A stretch of 64,000 nucleotides of DNA from JBBATK01 sp039810585 (GTDB lineage: Bacteria; Bacteroidota; Ignavibacteria; Kapaibacteriales; NICIL-2). This document shows, in pieces, positions 35,881 to 44,900 of the stretch. The stretch lies in the NCBI GenBank assembly GCA_039810585.1, contig JBDHXF010000020.1, positions 1-64,000 on the forward strand, read 5' to 3'. How positions within the stretch are numbered: the first letter of the stretch is position 1; each line of letters starts with the position of its first letter. The notes beneath the pieces are model-generated. The model did not search any database. It was not told the DNA's origin and saw nothing but the letters and a program-made list of their open reading frames with translations. The translations under genes and the position numbers were made by a program.

Positions 35881-37014
35881 ATGCACACACCTGCAGTTCT
35901 TGCCTTAGAGAACGGTATGATTTTCCGCGGCTATGCGTTTGGTGACCTCCAAGCTGAAGCCCGTGGTGAAATTGTTTTTAACACAGCGATGACGGGCTAC
36001 CAAGAGGTGATGACGGATCCGAGTTACAGAGGACAAATCGTGTGTTTTACGTACCCTCACATCGGTAACTATGGCGCCAACCCACACGATGTGGAATCGG
36101 CCGGTGTCCAGGCTGAGGGAATGGTAGTTGTTGAATACTCGAAGCATTATTCGAATTGGCGCGCCACGGCCTCGCTTTCCGACTATTTGCAATCCGAGCA
36201 CAAGATTGGAATTGAAGGCATTGATACCCGCAAACTGGTACGTGTGATTCGTACTGAGGGGGCTATGCGTTGTATTGTCACCTGTTCGACAGAAAGCGAA
36301 GAGGAGCTATTGGCGCGAGTACGCGCGCTTCCTTCCATGAATGGATTGGATCTCTGTCCGCTCGTGACAACCGACAAACAGTATCACTATGAGGATACGC
36401 GTGCGGAGGGAGACTTGTTGGTGCACAGTCCGAACTATGACAAGCGGTACAAAGTAGCTGCCTTAGATTTCGGTTTGAAGAACAACATCCTTCGTCGTTT
36501 GAGTTACCACGGATTTGACGTAGACGTCTATCCGGCGAGTACTCCGGCAGCTGAGCTCTTGGAGGCAGATGTGGATGGGTACTTTCTATCGAACGGGCCG
36601 GGAGATCCGGCGGCAGTACATTATGGAATTGAGACGGCCAAGCAGTTGGTGCAATCGAAGAAGCCGGTGTTTGGGATTTGTTTAGGACATCAAATTCTTG
36701 GGCTTGCGTTTGGAGCGCGTACGTACAAGCTAAAATTCGGGCATCGCGGGGCGAACCATCCGGTCAAGAATTTGCAGAGCGGCAAGATTGAAATCAGTTC
36801 ACAGAACCATGGTTTTGCCGTGGATGTGGAGAGTTTGCCAGCGGAGTTGGAGGCTACGCATATGAATTTGAACGACAATACCCTCAGTGGATTTCGACAT
36901 CGCGAGCTCCCTGTTTTTTGTGTTCAGTACCATCCTGAGTCGTCGCCCGGACCACATGATTCCGATTACCTCTTTGAGGATTTTCGAAGACTAATGAAGC
37001 AGAGCGCGGCATAA
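35881..37014 (+). CDS. carA: Carbamoyl phosphate synthase small subunit
   Basis: This 377-residue glutamine amidotransferase subunit releases ammonia for carbamoyl phosphate synthesis (pyrimidines and arginine). The class I triad is complete: nucleophile C267 in GICLGH, H351 and E353 in HPE. The CarA-specific N-terminal domain (VLALENGMIFRGYAFG, MTGYQEVMTDPSY) is present. The frame opens at 35794, but the ATG at 35881 matches the family start. The large subunit carB is not adjacent. A tRNA cluster follows 190 bases later. Confidence 0.97.
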   Translation: MHTPAVLALENGMIFRGYAFGDLQAEARGEIVFNTAMTGYQEVMTDPSYRGQIVCFTYPHIGNYGANPHDVESAGVQAEGMVVVEYSKHYSNWRATASLSDYLQSEHKIGIEGIDTRKLVRVIRTEGAMRCIVTCSTESEEELLARVRALPSMNGLDLCPLVTTDKQYHYEDTRAEGDLLVHSPNYDKRYKVAALDFGLKNNILRRLSYHGFDVDVYPASTPAAELLEADVDGYFLSNGPGDPAAVHYGIETAKQLVQSKKPVFGICLGHQILGLAFGARTYKLKFGHRGANHPVKNLQSGKIEISSQNHGFAVDVESLPAELEATHMNLNDNTLSGFRHRELPVFCVQYHPESSPGPHDSDYLFEDFRRLMKQSAA

Positions 37015-37205
37015 CCTTAGGTGCGCAGCGTACCAATTACACGAGGTACAAGCCACTACAATCTATCGTCCCACGGGGCGAGAATGGGGTACAAGGGCGG
37101 CGAAGAGGCCTTAAATTCTTTGATTTTTTCGCTTCTCAGACTTTTCCCCATCATTTTCTCCTTGTCAGTAACTTTCCAAGCCCTATTTTAGCGGGCTACT
37201 ATCCA

Positions 37206-37287
37206 GGGCAGGTACCTAAGTGGCCAACAGGGGCAGACTGTAAATCTGCTGTCATCGACTTCGGCGGTTCGAATCCGTCCCTGCCCA
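37206..37287 (+). tRNA. tRNA-Tyr (GTA)
   Basis: An 82-base class II tRNA with acceptor stem GGGCAGG/CCTGCCC, anticodon GTA in loop CTGTAAA, a long variable arm and GGTTCGAATCC T-arm. No CCA is encoded. It opens a cluster of five tRNAs. Confidence 0.93.
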
Positions 37288-37518
37288 CAGATTGAATGGA
37301 AGCGACCTTTTTACCTGCGCTGAATGGAGCAGGCAGAGAACGGTCGTCTCTGTCGTTGAAAGAAGAAGGGAAAGTGATTGGCATTATTGTCGTTCTTTCC
37401 CGGGCTAAAGGAAGTCAACCGTTTAGTGATCGAATCGGCGCGAGATGCGATGAATGCGGAAGGCGCCGGACGCTTTGTCAAGAAAAGTCATTGGTCCTTT
37501 GACACAATCATTTTCGAT

Positions 37519-37590
37519 GCGGGAGTAACTCAGTGGTAGAGTCACAGCCTTCCAAGCTGTTGGTCGCGAGTTCGAGCCTCGTCTCCCGCT
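37519..37590 (+). tRNA. tRNA-Gly (TCC)
   Basis: A 72-base tRNA with acceptor GCGGGAG/CTCCCGC and loop CTTCCAA giving anticodon TCC. The T-arm GTTCGAG is normal. No CCA is encoded. Confidence 0.93.
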
Positions 37591-37768
37591 CTTGCAGCAC
37601 GCCTTGCGAATTCCGCATCGGCGCACATGGTGAGATGCTCTTGTGGATGACAGCATGACGATTTCATCGATTGCCAGCTTCATGAGGCGGCAGTGCGATG
37701 TCAACGCTGGAGTCGGTTCGGTAGAGAGAATGGTTGGTCGAAGTGCCGATGTCGGGAAACGTCCCATT

Positions 37769-37840
37769 GCGGGAATAGCTCAGTGGTAGAGCATCAGTTT
37801 CCCAAACTGAGGGTCGCGGGTTCAATCCCCGTTTCCCGCT
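37769..37840 (+). tRNA. tRNA-Gly (CCC)
   Basis: A 72-base tRNA with acceptor GCGGGAA/TTCCCGC and loop TTCCCAA giving anticodon CCC. It is close in sequence to the first tRNA-Gly. No CCA is encoded. Confidence 0.92.
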
Positions 37841-37851
37841 CAATCGAGGTT

Positions 37852-37924
<73 letters not shown>

Positions 37925-37931
37925 CGAGATT

Positions 37932-38004
37932 AGGGGTGTAGCTCAATTGGTAGAGTAGCGGTCTCCAAAACCGTTGGTTGCGGGTTCGATTCCTGCCGCC
38001 CCTG
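37932..38004 (+). tRNA. tRNA-Trp (CCA)
   Basis: A 73-base tRNA with acceptor AGGGGTG/CGCCCCT and loop CTCCAAA giving anticodon CCA. It lies 31 bases before secE, so it is probably processed from the same transcript. Placing tRNA-Trp before secE is common in bacteria. Confidence 0.94.
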
Positions 38005-38035
38005 CTCCAGTTCTGTGTACGAATGTGCATTTATT

Positions 38036-38230
38036 ATGATCGAGAAAATAAAATTCTTCTTCAACGATGTTCAGAAGGAGATGAAAAAAGTCACTTGGCC
38101 GACGCGCGAACAACTTCGTGAGTCGACCTTGGTTGTTGCCGTTACCTGTGTTCTCATCGCCGCCTTCGTGGCGCTGGTGGATTTGGCAATGAGCAGCGGA
38201 ATGAACTTCATTTATCGCAGTCTCCAATAA
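38036..38230 (+). CDS. secE: Preprotein translocase subunit SecE
   Basis: This 64-residue inner-membrane subunit of the SecYEG channel has the short single-helix form. The conserved amphipathic part FFNDVQKEMKKVTWPTREQL precedes one membrane helix (VVAVTCVLIAAFVALVDLAM). The start is the ATG at 38036, not the longer frame. The stop overlaps the nusG start by one base (TAATG), which suggests translational coupling. Neither tuf nor rpmG lies between the tRNAs and secE. Confidence 0.95.
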   Translation: MIEKIKFFFNDVQKEMKKVTWPTREQLRESTLVVAVTCVLIAAFVALVDLAMSSGMNFIYRSLQ

Positions 38231-38799
38231 TGACAGCAGTTGCCCCACAACAAACGCCGAAGTGGTATGCGCTCCGCACCTACACCGGGCACGAGGCCAA
38301 GGTGAAAGGTGCTCTCGAATATGAGATCAAGCGCTTGCCGTATTTAGAGGGAAAGATCATTACGATCGTGATACCGCAAGAAACGGTGTTTGAAGTGCGC
38401 AACGGAAAGCGTCGTCAGCGCGTGAAGAACTTTCTTCCGGGCTACATCATGATTGAAGTGGCGCTGGATAAAAAGGTGCACGATATCATCACCAGCATTC
38501 CGGGTGTGGTTGGTTTCTTGGCAGCTAACGCCAAGTCTGAGCCCCAGGCTTTGCAACCGGATGAAGTGGCACGCATTCTAGGCCGAGTTGAAGAACGCAA
38601 GGATGTTGCCACGATTGAGCATGCCTTTCAGATTGGCGATCCGATTAAGGTTATTGAGGGACCATTCTCCAACTTCAGTGGTATGGTGAAGGAAGTCAAT
38701 AACGAAAAGCAAAAGTTGAAAGTGGAAGTGGGTATTCTGGGACGTCGTACACCGGTAGAATTGGATTTCGACCAAGTGGAAATCGAACGTCCTCAATAA
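38230..38799 (+). CDS. nusG: Transcription termination/antitermination protein NusG
   Basis: This 189-residue RNA polymerase cofactor modulates elongation, pausing and Rho-dependent termination, and can couple to the ribosome. The NGN domain starts KWYALRTYTGHEAKVKGALE and contains FLPGYIMIE and SIPGVVGFL. The C-terminal KOW domain reads VIEGPFSNFSGMVKEVNNEKQKLKV. Length is normal. It is translationally coupled to secE and precedes rplK after 133 bases that contain an attenuator-like hairpin. Confidence 0.97.
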   Translation: MTAVAPQQTPKWYALRTYTGHEAKVKGALEYEIKRLPYLEGKIITIVIPQETVFEVRNGKRRQRVKNFLPGYIMIEVALDKKVHDIITSIPGVVGFLAANAKSEPQALQPDEVARILGRVEERKDVATIEHAFQIGDPIKVIEGPFSNFSGMVKEVNNEKQKLKVEVGILGRRTPVELDFDQVEIERPQ

Positions 38800-38855
38800 A
38801 TCCCGCGTCGCGTAGGTAGGCAGTACCGCTCGTGCTGCCGTGTGATTGAGGTGCG

Positions 38856-38889
38856 AAACGTCTGCTGTGCTGAATAGACAGACGTTTTT
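38856..38889 (+). terminator. Attenuator-like hairpin upstream of rplK
   Basis: AAACGTCTG pairs with CAGACGTTT (38856-38864 with 38879-38887), followed by T-rich sequence. The loop is 14 bases. It lies about 45 bases before the rplK start, so it may attenuate or separate nusG and rplK transcription. Confidence 0.55.
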
Positions 38890-38932
38890 AGAACGAAAAC
38901 AAAAATTTTTATCACCGAAAAGTGAGTTCGCA

Positions 38933-39358
38933 ATGGCAAAGAAGGTAATGGGACAGTTCAAGCTGCAGTTAAAGGCTGGCGAAGCCACCATGGCACCGCC
39001 TGTTGGTCCGGCCTTTGGTCAGCGTGGTTTGAACGGTTCTGAATTCGTGAAGCAGTTCAACGCCCGTACAGCTAAGCAACAGGGTATGATTGTTCCTGCA
39101 CAGATCACATTTTTCTCCGACAAGACCTTCACTTTTGTTGTGAAGTCACCGCCGGCAGCAGTTCTGCTCGCCAAGGCTGTTGGTATCGAAAAAGGATCGG
39201 GCCAGCCTAACCGAAATAAGGTGGGCACCGTGAAGCGTGCGCAGCTCGAAGAAATCGCCAAAATCAAAATGGCGGATCTGAATTGCGATACCATGGAAAG
39301 CGCCGTTTCAATGATCGCCGGATCAGCTCGCAGCATGGGACTTCAAGTCGAAATGTAA
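38933..39358 (+). CDS. rplK: 50S ribosomal protein L11
   Basis: This 141-residue protein of the GTPase-associated centre carries typical L11 strings: MGQFKLQLKAGEATMAPPVGPAFGQRGLN and the C-terminal rRNA-binding domain TVKRAQLEEIAKIKM...SAVSMIAGSARSMGL. The start is the ATG at 38933; the frame extends upstream without support. It heads the L11-L1 pair in the standard order. Confidence 0.98.
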   Translation: MAKKVMGQFKLQLKAGEATMAPPVGPAFGQRGLNGSEFVKQFNARTAKQQGMIVPAQITFFSDKTFTFVVKSPPAAVLLAKAVGIEKGSGQPNRNKVGTVKRAQLEEIAKIKMADLNCDTMESAVSMIAGSARSMGLQVEM

Positions 39359-39459
39359 GCCGAGTGTTTGCCGCGAACCTATTGTTCTTTAACACAGTGT
39401 CTTTTCCGGAATGCGTCAGATGTCTAACGTGACTCGATCTTTCGGAAATGAACATGGAT

Positions 39460-39485
39460 GGCAAGTCTGCAAAGTGCAGACTGCC
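39460..39485 (+). promoter_or_regulatory. Hairpin in the rplK-rplA gap
   Basis: AGTCTGCA-AAG-TGCAGACT is a perfect 8-bp stem, extended by GGC/GCC past a bulged A. Downstream, GCCGG at 39487 can pair with CCGGC at 39530, followed by seven T (39535-39541), a weak terminator-like element. It might be an L1-binding operator or attenuator; neither is shown. Confidence 0.35.
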
Positions 39486-39609
39486 TGCCGGAATAGAATT
39501 GTTTGAGCCTGCTCTGATCCTTCTGTCAACCGGCTTTTTTTCTCATCGTAGTGTGAGGCGAAGGGTGGACACAATCCATGCCGACGTCGTTTGGAGCACA
39601 GGAGGAATC

Positions 39610-40320
39610 ATGTCACTTACCCACGGAAAGCGCTATCGCGCAGCTATCAAAAAGATTGATAGCAAAAAAGAATACGAATACAAGGCTGCCATTGCTGCTA
39701 TCAAAGAAACAGCAAAGGCAAAATTCGACGAATCGTTCGAAGTCTCCCTTCGCCTTGGTGTAGATCCTCGTAAAGCCGACCAACTTGTTCGCGGAACCGT
39801 TTCCCTTCCTCACGGAACAGGAAAGACCGTTCGCGTACTGGTGGTAGCGAAAGCACCGAAGGACAAAGAAGCACTGGATGCCGGTGCTGATCACGCGGGT
39901 TTTACCGAGTACTTGGAAAAGCTTCAAGGTGGCTGGGCAGATATCGATGTAATCATTGCAACGCCGGACGTGATGGGAGAACTTGGTAAGCTTGGTCGCG
40001 TTCTCGGTCCTCGCGGTTTGATGCCAAACCCGAAGTCCGGAACAGTGACTTTTGATGTTGCCAAAGCTGTGAAGGAAGTCAAAGCAGGTAAGATTGAATA
40101 CCGCGTTGACAAAGCCGGCAACGTTCAGGCTGCGGTAGGAAAGTGTTCGTTCAACGATGCGCAATTGGCAGAAAACGTCCTGAGTTTCTTCCAAAGCATT
40201 GTACGCGCAAAGCCGGCAACGGCAAAGGGCAAGTACATCAAGAGCATGTACTTTTCCTCAACCATGGGACCCAGCGTAAAAGTGGCTGAGGCTTCCCTTG
40301 GAATGAAAACAGAAGGCTAA
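39610..40320 (+). CDS. rplA: 50S ribosomal protein L1
   Basis: This 236-residue L1-stalk protein controls E-site tRNA release and in many bacteria represses its own operon by binding the leader RNA. The family strings GTVSLPHGTGKTVRVLV, NPKSGTVTFDV and KAGKIEYRVDKAGNVQAAVGK are present. GGAGGA precedes the ATG at 39610, which is chosen over a longer upstream frame. Confidence 0.98.
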   Translation: MSLTHGKRYRAAIKKIDSKKEYEYKAAIAAIKETAKAKFDESFEVSLRLGVDPRKADQLVRGTVSLPHGTGKTVRVLVVAKAPKDKEALDAGADHAGFTEYLEKLQGGWADIDVIIATPDVMGELGKLGRVLGPRGLMPNPKSGTVTFDVAKAVKEVKAGKIEYRVDKAGNVQAAVGKCSFNDAQLAENVLSFFQSIVRAKPATAKGKYIKSMYFSSTMGPSVKVAEASLGMKTEG

Positions 40321-40475
40321 GATTGACGGTGAAGCTGATCTCGGGTGTAGTGCCCGGACAGCGTTGATCGAAGCTGACATTAGGCTATTACGCAATCCTG
40401 CGAAGGACGTCGCTTCTCAAGTCAGAACGCTTCAACCGACTTGATGTCCGAGCAGAATTTTATCAAAGGTTATTT
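40321..40475 (+). promoter_or_regulatory. rplJ leader, possible L10 autoregulatory region
   Basis: This 155-base gap precedes rplJ, where many bacteria carry the L10(L12)4-binding leader. A small hairpin CGGG-TGTAGTG-CCCG lies near 40342-40356, and TCCT-GCGA-AGGA lies at about 40403-40414. No firm consensus match was established. Confidence 0.3.
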
Positions 40476-41003
40476 ATGGTATCCAAAGAGCAGAAACAAG
40501 CGGTAGTGGCTGAATTGGGCGAAAAGATGCGCGGTGCTTCGGCACTGTACTTCGTAGACTTCGCACACATGACAGTCGACCAAGATTGGGCTCTTCGTAA
40601 AGAACTTAAAGCAAAGGGTATCGAATATCGCGTTGCAAAAAACACCTTTATTCTCCGTGCTTTAAAGGACATCGGTGGTGCAGAAATCACAGCCAAGCAA
40701 CTGTTTGGTCAGACAGCCGTGATTTTCGCTACTGAGTCGGACCCCATCTCACCGGCAAAGATTCTGCGGGACTTTTCTGCGAAATCAGAAAAACCCCGTT
40801 TGAAAGTTGCCGTGGTCGAAAGTGTTGTGTACGATGGTTCACAGCTCAAGACCATTGCCGACTTCCCAACTCGCGAAGAAATTATCGCGGGTATCCTTGG
40901 TAGCATCGACGCGCCGATTTCCGGTATCGTTGGCTCTATCAATGCTGTGATGCGCGACCTGGCTTCGGTTATCGAAGAAGTGGCTCGCAAGCAGGCAGCG
41001 TAA
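40476..41003 (+). CDS. rplJ: 50S ribosomal protein L10
   Basis: This 175-residue protein forms the base of the L7/L12 stalk. It has the family N-terminus (KEQKQAVVAELGEKMRGASALYFVDFAHMTV) and the KAKGIEYRVAKNTFI segment, with a C-terminal helix for binding L12 dimers. It is in the standard rplJ-rplL pair, with a 64-base gap. Autoregulation by L10-L12 on the leader is typical of the family. Confidence 0.97.
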   Translation: MVSKEQKQAVVAELGEKMRGASALYFVDFAHMTVDQDWALRKELKAKGIEYRVAKNTFILRALKDIGGAEITAKQLFGQTAVIFATESDPISPAKILRDFSAKSEKPRLKVAVVESVVYDGSQLKTIADFPTREEIIAGILGSIDAPISGIVGSINAVMRDLASVIEEVARKQAA

Positions 41004-41019
41004 GTGTGTTGGAGATGAT

Positions 41020-41037
41020 CCGACACGTCGGTTTTTT
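41020..41037 (+). terminator. Attenuator-like hairpin between rplJ and rplL
   Basis: CCGA-CACG-TCGG followed by six T. The stem is only 4 bp, so it is a weak candidate for partial termination that could balance L10 and L12 levels. Confidence 0.35.
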
Positions 41038-41067
41038 AAAGAACATAATTTTTATTTGGAGTATCTC

Positions 41068-41448
41068 ATGGCAGCAAATATTGAAGAATTGGTAGACAAG
41101 ATCAGTGCCCTTACCCTCGGCGAAGCAGCTGAACTCAAGAAGGCTCTGGAAGATAAGTTCGGCGTAACGGCCGCAGCCCCGATGATGATGGGTGCTATGC
41201 CGGGCGCAGCCGCAGCCGCAGCTCCGGTTGAAGAAAAGACCGAATTCGACGTTGAACTCACCGACGGTGGCGCTCAAAAGCTGAACGTTATCAAGGTTGT
41301 TCGCGAAGTAACCGGTCTTGGTCTGAAAGAAGCCAAGGACATGGTAGAAGGCGCACCGAAGGTTATCAAAGAAGGCGCTACCAAGGAAGATGCAGAAGCT
41401 CTCAAGAAGAAGCTCGAAGAAGCAGGCGCAAAAGTTACCCTCAAGTAA
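41068..41448 (+). CDS. rplL: 50S ribosomal protein L7/L12
   Basis: This 126-residue stalk protein is present as dimers that recruit translation factors. The N-terminal dimerisation domain (IEELVDKISALTLGEAAELKKALE), an Ala/Pro/Met-rich hinge, and the C-terminal domain (EFDVELTDGGAQKLNVIKVVREVTGLGLKEAKDMVEGAP) are complete. The ATG at 41068 is chosen over an upstream TTG. A 466-base structured gap separates it from rpoB. Confidence 0.98.
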   Translation: MAANIEELVDKISALTLGEAAELKKALEDKFGVTAAAPMMMGAMPGAAAAAAPVEEKTEFDVELTDGGAQKLNVIKVVREVTGLGLKEAKDMVEGAPKVIKEGATKEDAEALKKKLEEAGAKVTLK

Positions 41449-41617
41449 TTTTTCGTTCCGTTCGGTGCGTCGTTTTACGCACTCTTCGAATCGGTGCCTC
41501 ACAAAGGCATCGCGCATCTCACCGGATCTCGAGCGTTGGTTTTCTATCGCTCCCGATCGTCAACAATTCAGTGCGCTGCGATAGACTTTGTTCTTCGCAG
41601 CACCGTTAAAGCGATGT

Positions 41618-41649
41618 CATGCGGGCCGGATCTTTTCCGGTCCCGCATG
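41618..41649 (+). other. 13-bp hairpin, possible RNase III processing site
   Basis: CATGCGGG/CCCGCATG pairs, then CCGGA/TCCGG inside after one bulged T, with a 5-base loop. It has no T-run, so it is not a terminator. A processing site between rplL and rpoB is plausible. Confidence 0.45.
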
Positions 41650-41663
41650 TACTCTCGCCCTGC

Positions 41664-41692
41664 AGCACCCTCGAGGTGCTTCCGTGTTTTTT
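41664..41692 (+). terminator. Attenuator-like hairpin upstream of rpoB
   Basis: AGCACC pairs with GGTGCT (41664-41669 with 41675-41680), followed by TCCGTG then six T. Moderate strength. Confidence 0.5.
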
Positions 41693-41710
41693 AGTGCTAA
41701 GGTCAGTGTC

Positions 41711-41751
41711 AGGGATTTTCGTTGCTTTATGGCTGTGAAAATCCCTTTTTT
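41711..41751 (+). terminator. Strong terminator-like hairpin between rplL and rpoB
   Basis: AGGGATTTTC pairs perfectly with GAAAATCCCT (41711-41720 with 41737-41746), followed directly by a run of T. The loop is 16 bases. It should lower transcription into rpoB unless antitermination or a separate promoter acts. Confidence 0.75.
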
Positions 41752-41818
41752 ATTGTCCGCTGCTCGTGCACAACAAAGAAACAGCGCGCCGCGTGAGGAT
41801 TGCTCTTGATTCATTTTT

Positions 41819-41845
41819 ATACGTACGTGCTTCGCACGTACGTAT
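41819..41845. repeat. Perfect 12-bp TTC-loop hairpin upstream of rpoB
   Basis: ATACGTACGTGC-TTC-GCACGTACGTAT can extend to 17 bp through a wobble pair and flanking T/A (41814-41850). It is a near relative of the hairpin at 34901-34933. Confidence 0.6.
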
Positions 41846-41914
41846 GAAAACGGCTCAACAGAGTCCATTCCACAGATCATTAATTCTTTATTTCATTTCA
41901 TCGAGGTTTTCCTA

Positions 41915-44900
41915 ATGGCTAAATCCATCCGAAAAGGGGAAGCGCTTGTTTCGCATGATGATGGCGGTATCGTTCATCTGCGCAACCGCATCTCGTTTGC
42001 CAAGGTGCCGGGAGAGGGTTCGTACGTTGACTTGCTTGGCGTGCAGATTCAATCCTATAATGACTTTTTGCAAGAAGATGCGCTGCCGCACGAGCGACTG
42101 AGCAAGGGACTGCAAGGGGCATTCTTGACAAACTTTCCAATTCTCGATCAGTCGGAATTATTCCAGCTCGAGTTTATCGAGTACATCATCGAGAAGCCAA
42201 AGTACACGGAAGAAGAATGTCGCGAACGCGAACTGACCTTCGCCAAGACACTCAAAGCAAAACTGCGCTTGTCTTCCAAAGCCGATAAGAGCTCCGAAGA
42301 TTACATCGAGGCAGTCGAACAGGAAGTGTACTTAGGAAATGTTCCGGCCATGACCCCGCGCGGAACCTTTATCATCAACGGTGCCGAGCGCGTGATCGTG
42401 TCACAATTGCACCGCTCACCAGGCGTGTTCTTCGATGAAGCACTTCACCCGAACGGTACAAAGATTTATTCCGCTCGCATTATTCCGTTTAAGGGATCAT
42501 GGGTGGAGTTCACGACGGATATTCACGATGTGATGTATGCCTACATCGATCGGAAAAAGAAATTTCCGGTCACCACTTTGCTCCGTGCACTGGGGTATTC
42601 GACCGACGAAGAAATTCTCAACCTCTTCGACTTAACGGTAAAAGTGCCGAAGAAGAAAATCACGCAAGAGTTGCTGGGACGAAAGATTGCGGCAGATATC
42701 GTGGACATGAACACGGGCGAAATTATCGCCACCCGCGAACAAATCATCGATGAGCCCTTGTTTGAAGTAATTCGCATTTCCGGTATTGAGGAAATCGAAC
42801 TATACAAATACACGCAAGCCAGCGATGAGCCTATTATCTCGAAGACCATTGCAAAGGATAGCTCACGAAATCGCGAAGACGCTTTGGAAGCCATCTACCG
42901 TCAGATGCGCTCCAGTGAGCCGCCGGATATGGACACAGCCTATGGCCTGATTCATAAACTCTTCTTCGATGAGAAGCGCTATGACTTGGGAGTGGTTGGA
43001 CGCTATCGCATCAACGATAAGCTCAAGATGGATCAGACGAATCAAACTACGACGTTGACGAAGGAAGACATCGTAGAGATTATTCGCTACTTGATCGATC
43101 TGCGCGACATGAAGAAACCCGTGGACGATATCGACCACTTGGGCAATCGTCGTGTGCGTACCGTAGGTGAGCAAATGACGACGCAATTCAATACGGGTCT
43201 CACTCGTATGGCGCGTACCATCAAGGAGCGCTTGTCGATCCACGATGGTGAGAGCATCACCCCGGCAGAATTGGTAAACGCGCGTACTATTACCAGCGTG
43301 GTGAATCAGTTCTTCGGAACCAACCAGCTATCGCAGTTCATGGATCAAACCAATCCGTTGAGCGAAATCACGAACAAGCGTCGTACCTCGGCGCTTGGCC
43401 CGGGCGGTCTTACTCGTGAGCGCGCAGGCTTCGAAGTCCGTGACGTTCACTACACACACTATGGTCGCTTGTGTCCCATCGAAACACCGGAAGGACCGAA
43501 CATTGGTCTTATCTCCTCACTCGCTATGCACGCGCGAATCAATTCCTTCGGATTTATTGAGACGCCGTATCGCAAAGTGACGAAGGGTAAAGTGACAGGA
43601 GAAATTGAGTTCCTACCGGCAGAGCGCGAAGACGGAAAGATTATTGCTCCGGCTTCAACCAAAGTTGATAAGAATGGTCACTTCGTTGAAGATCGCGTTC
43701 GTGCTCGTCAAAGTGGCGACTACGTGATGGTTGAGCCACACGAGATCGACTACATGGATATGACCACCGACCAGATTACCTCGCCGGCTGCGTCACTGAT
43801 TCCCTTCCTTGAACACGACGATGCGAATCGTGCGTTGATGGGTTCCAACATGCAACGTCAGGGCGTGCCACTGTTGCGCCCTGAAGCACCGGTTGTGGGA
43901 ACGGGCATGGAAGCGCGAGTTGCGCGTGATTCCCGTGCTCTCTTGCTTGCCGAAGACGAAGGAGTGGTTGATTACGTATGCGCTGACTTCATCCGTGTTC
44001 GCTATGATGACGATCGCAATGAAGATGAGCGATTGACCTCGTTCAGCGGCGACAATGTGGTGACCTATCCCTTGTTAAAGTACTTCCGTACGAATCAAGA
44101 CACCTGTATCAACCAAAAGCCCATCGTCAAGCGCGGTCAGCGTGTAGTGAAGGGCATGCCGTTGGCAGACGGTGCATCCACAGAAATGGGCGAGCTTGCC
44201 TTAGGTCGTAACGTGCTCGTGGCCTTCATGCCCTGGCGCGGATACAACTTTGAGGATGCTATTATTATTAGCGAGCGATTGGTTGCTCGCGATGTGTTCA
44301 CCTCCATCCACATTGAAGAGTACACGTTACAAGTGCGTGACACGAAGCGCGGAGAGGAAGAATTCACCCGTGAAATTCCGAATGTAAGCGATGATGCCAC
44401 CAAGGATTTGGATGAAGGCGGTATCGTAAACATCGGAACGAAGATCAAGGAAGGCGACATCCTGATTGGAAAGATTACGCCGAAGGGCGAATCAGATCCG
44501 ACACCGGAAGAAAAACTGCTGCGTGCCATCTTTGGTGACAAGGCAGGAGATGTGAAGGATGTGTCGCTCAAGGCTCCTCCGGGCCTGAGCGGTGTGGTGA
44601 TCAACACCAAGGTCTTTGCTCGTCGCATGGTAACTACCGACTCCGAGTTCCGCGCTGAAGAAAAGAAGCGTCAGGATGCTATCAACCGTCGCGAGGCCAA
44701 TCAGCTCCGCGATTTGGACGGTGACTTCATCGAGCGCTTGGGACGTATCATGGAAGGTCAAACCAGCATGGGTGTACGCACCAGCGATGATAAGCGCGTG
44801 TACTCTAGCGGATCGAAGATCACAGCAGCAAACCTTCGTGAGAAGTTCGACAAGGGTGATTTGGTACCGGAATTACTGACCACCGAAAACCCATGGATTG

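Larger units (their letters stand above)
41449..41914 (+). other. Structured rplL-rpoB intergenic region
   Basis: This 466-base gap holds no gene but several RNA-like elements: a 13-bp hairpin (41618-41649), a 6-bp hairpin with T6 (41664-41692), a strong terminator-like hairpin (41711-41751), and a TTC-loop hairpin (41819-41845). In Escherichia coli the equivalent gap holds an attenuator and an RNase III site, so a similar function is reasonable. Confidence 0.55.

Noticed and set aside
38015..38035. Upstream start for secE
   Set aside because: The extra seven codons begin only 11 bases after tRNA-Trp and would use a non-ATG codon; the ATG at 38036 fits SecE.
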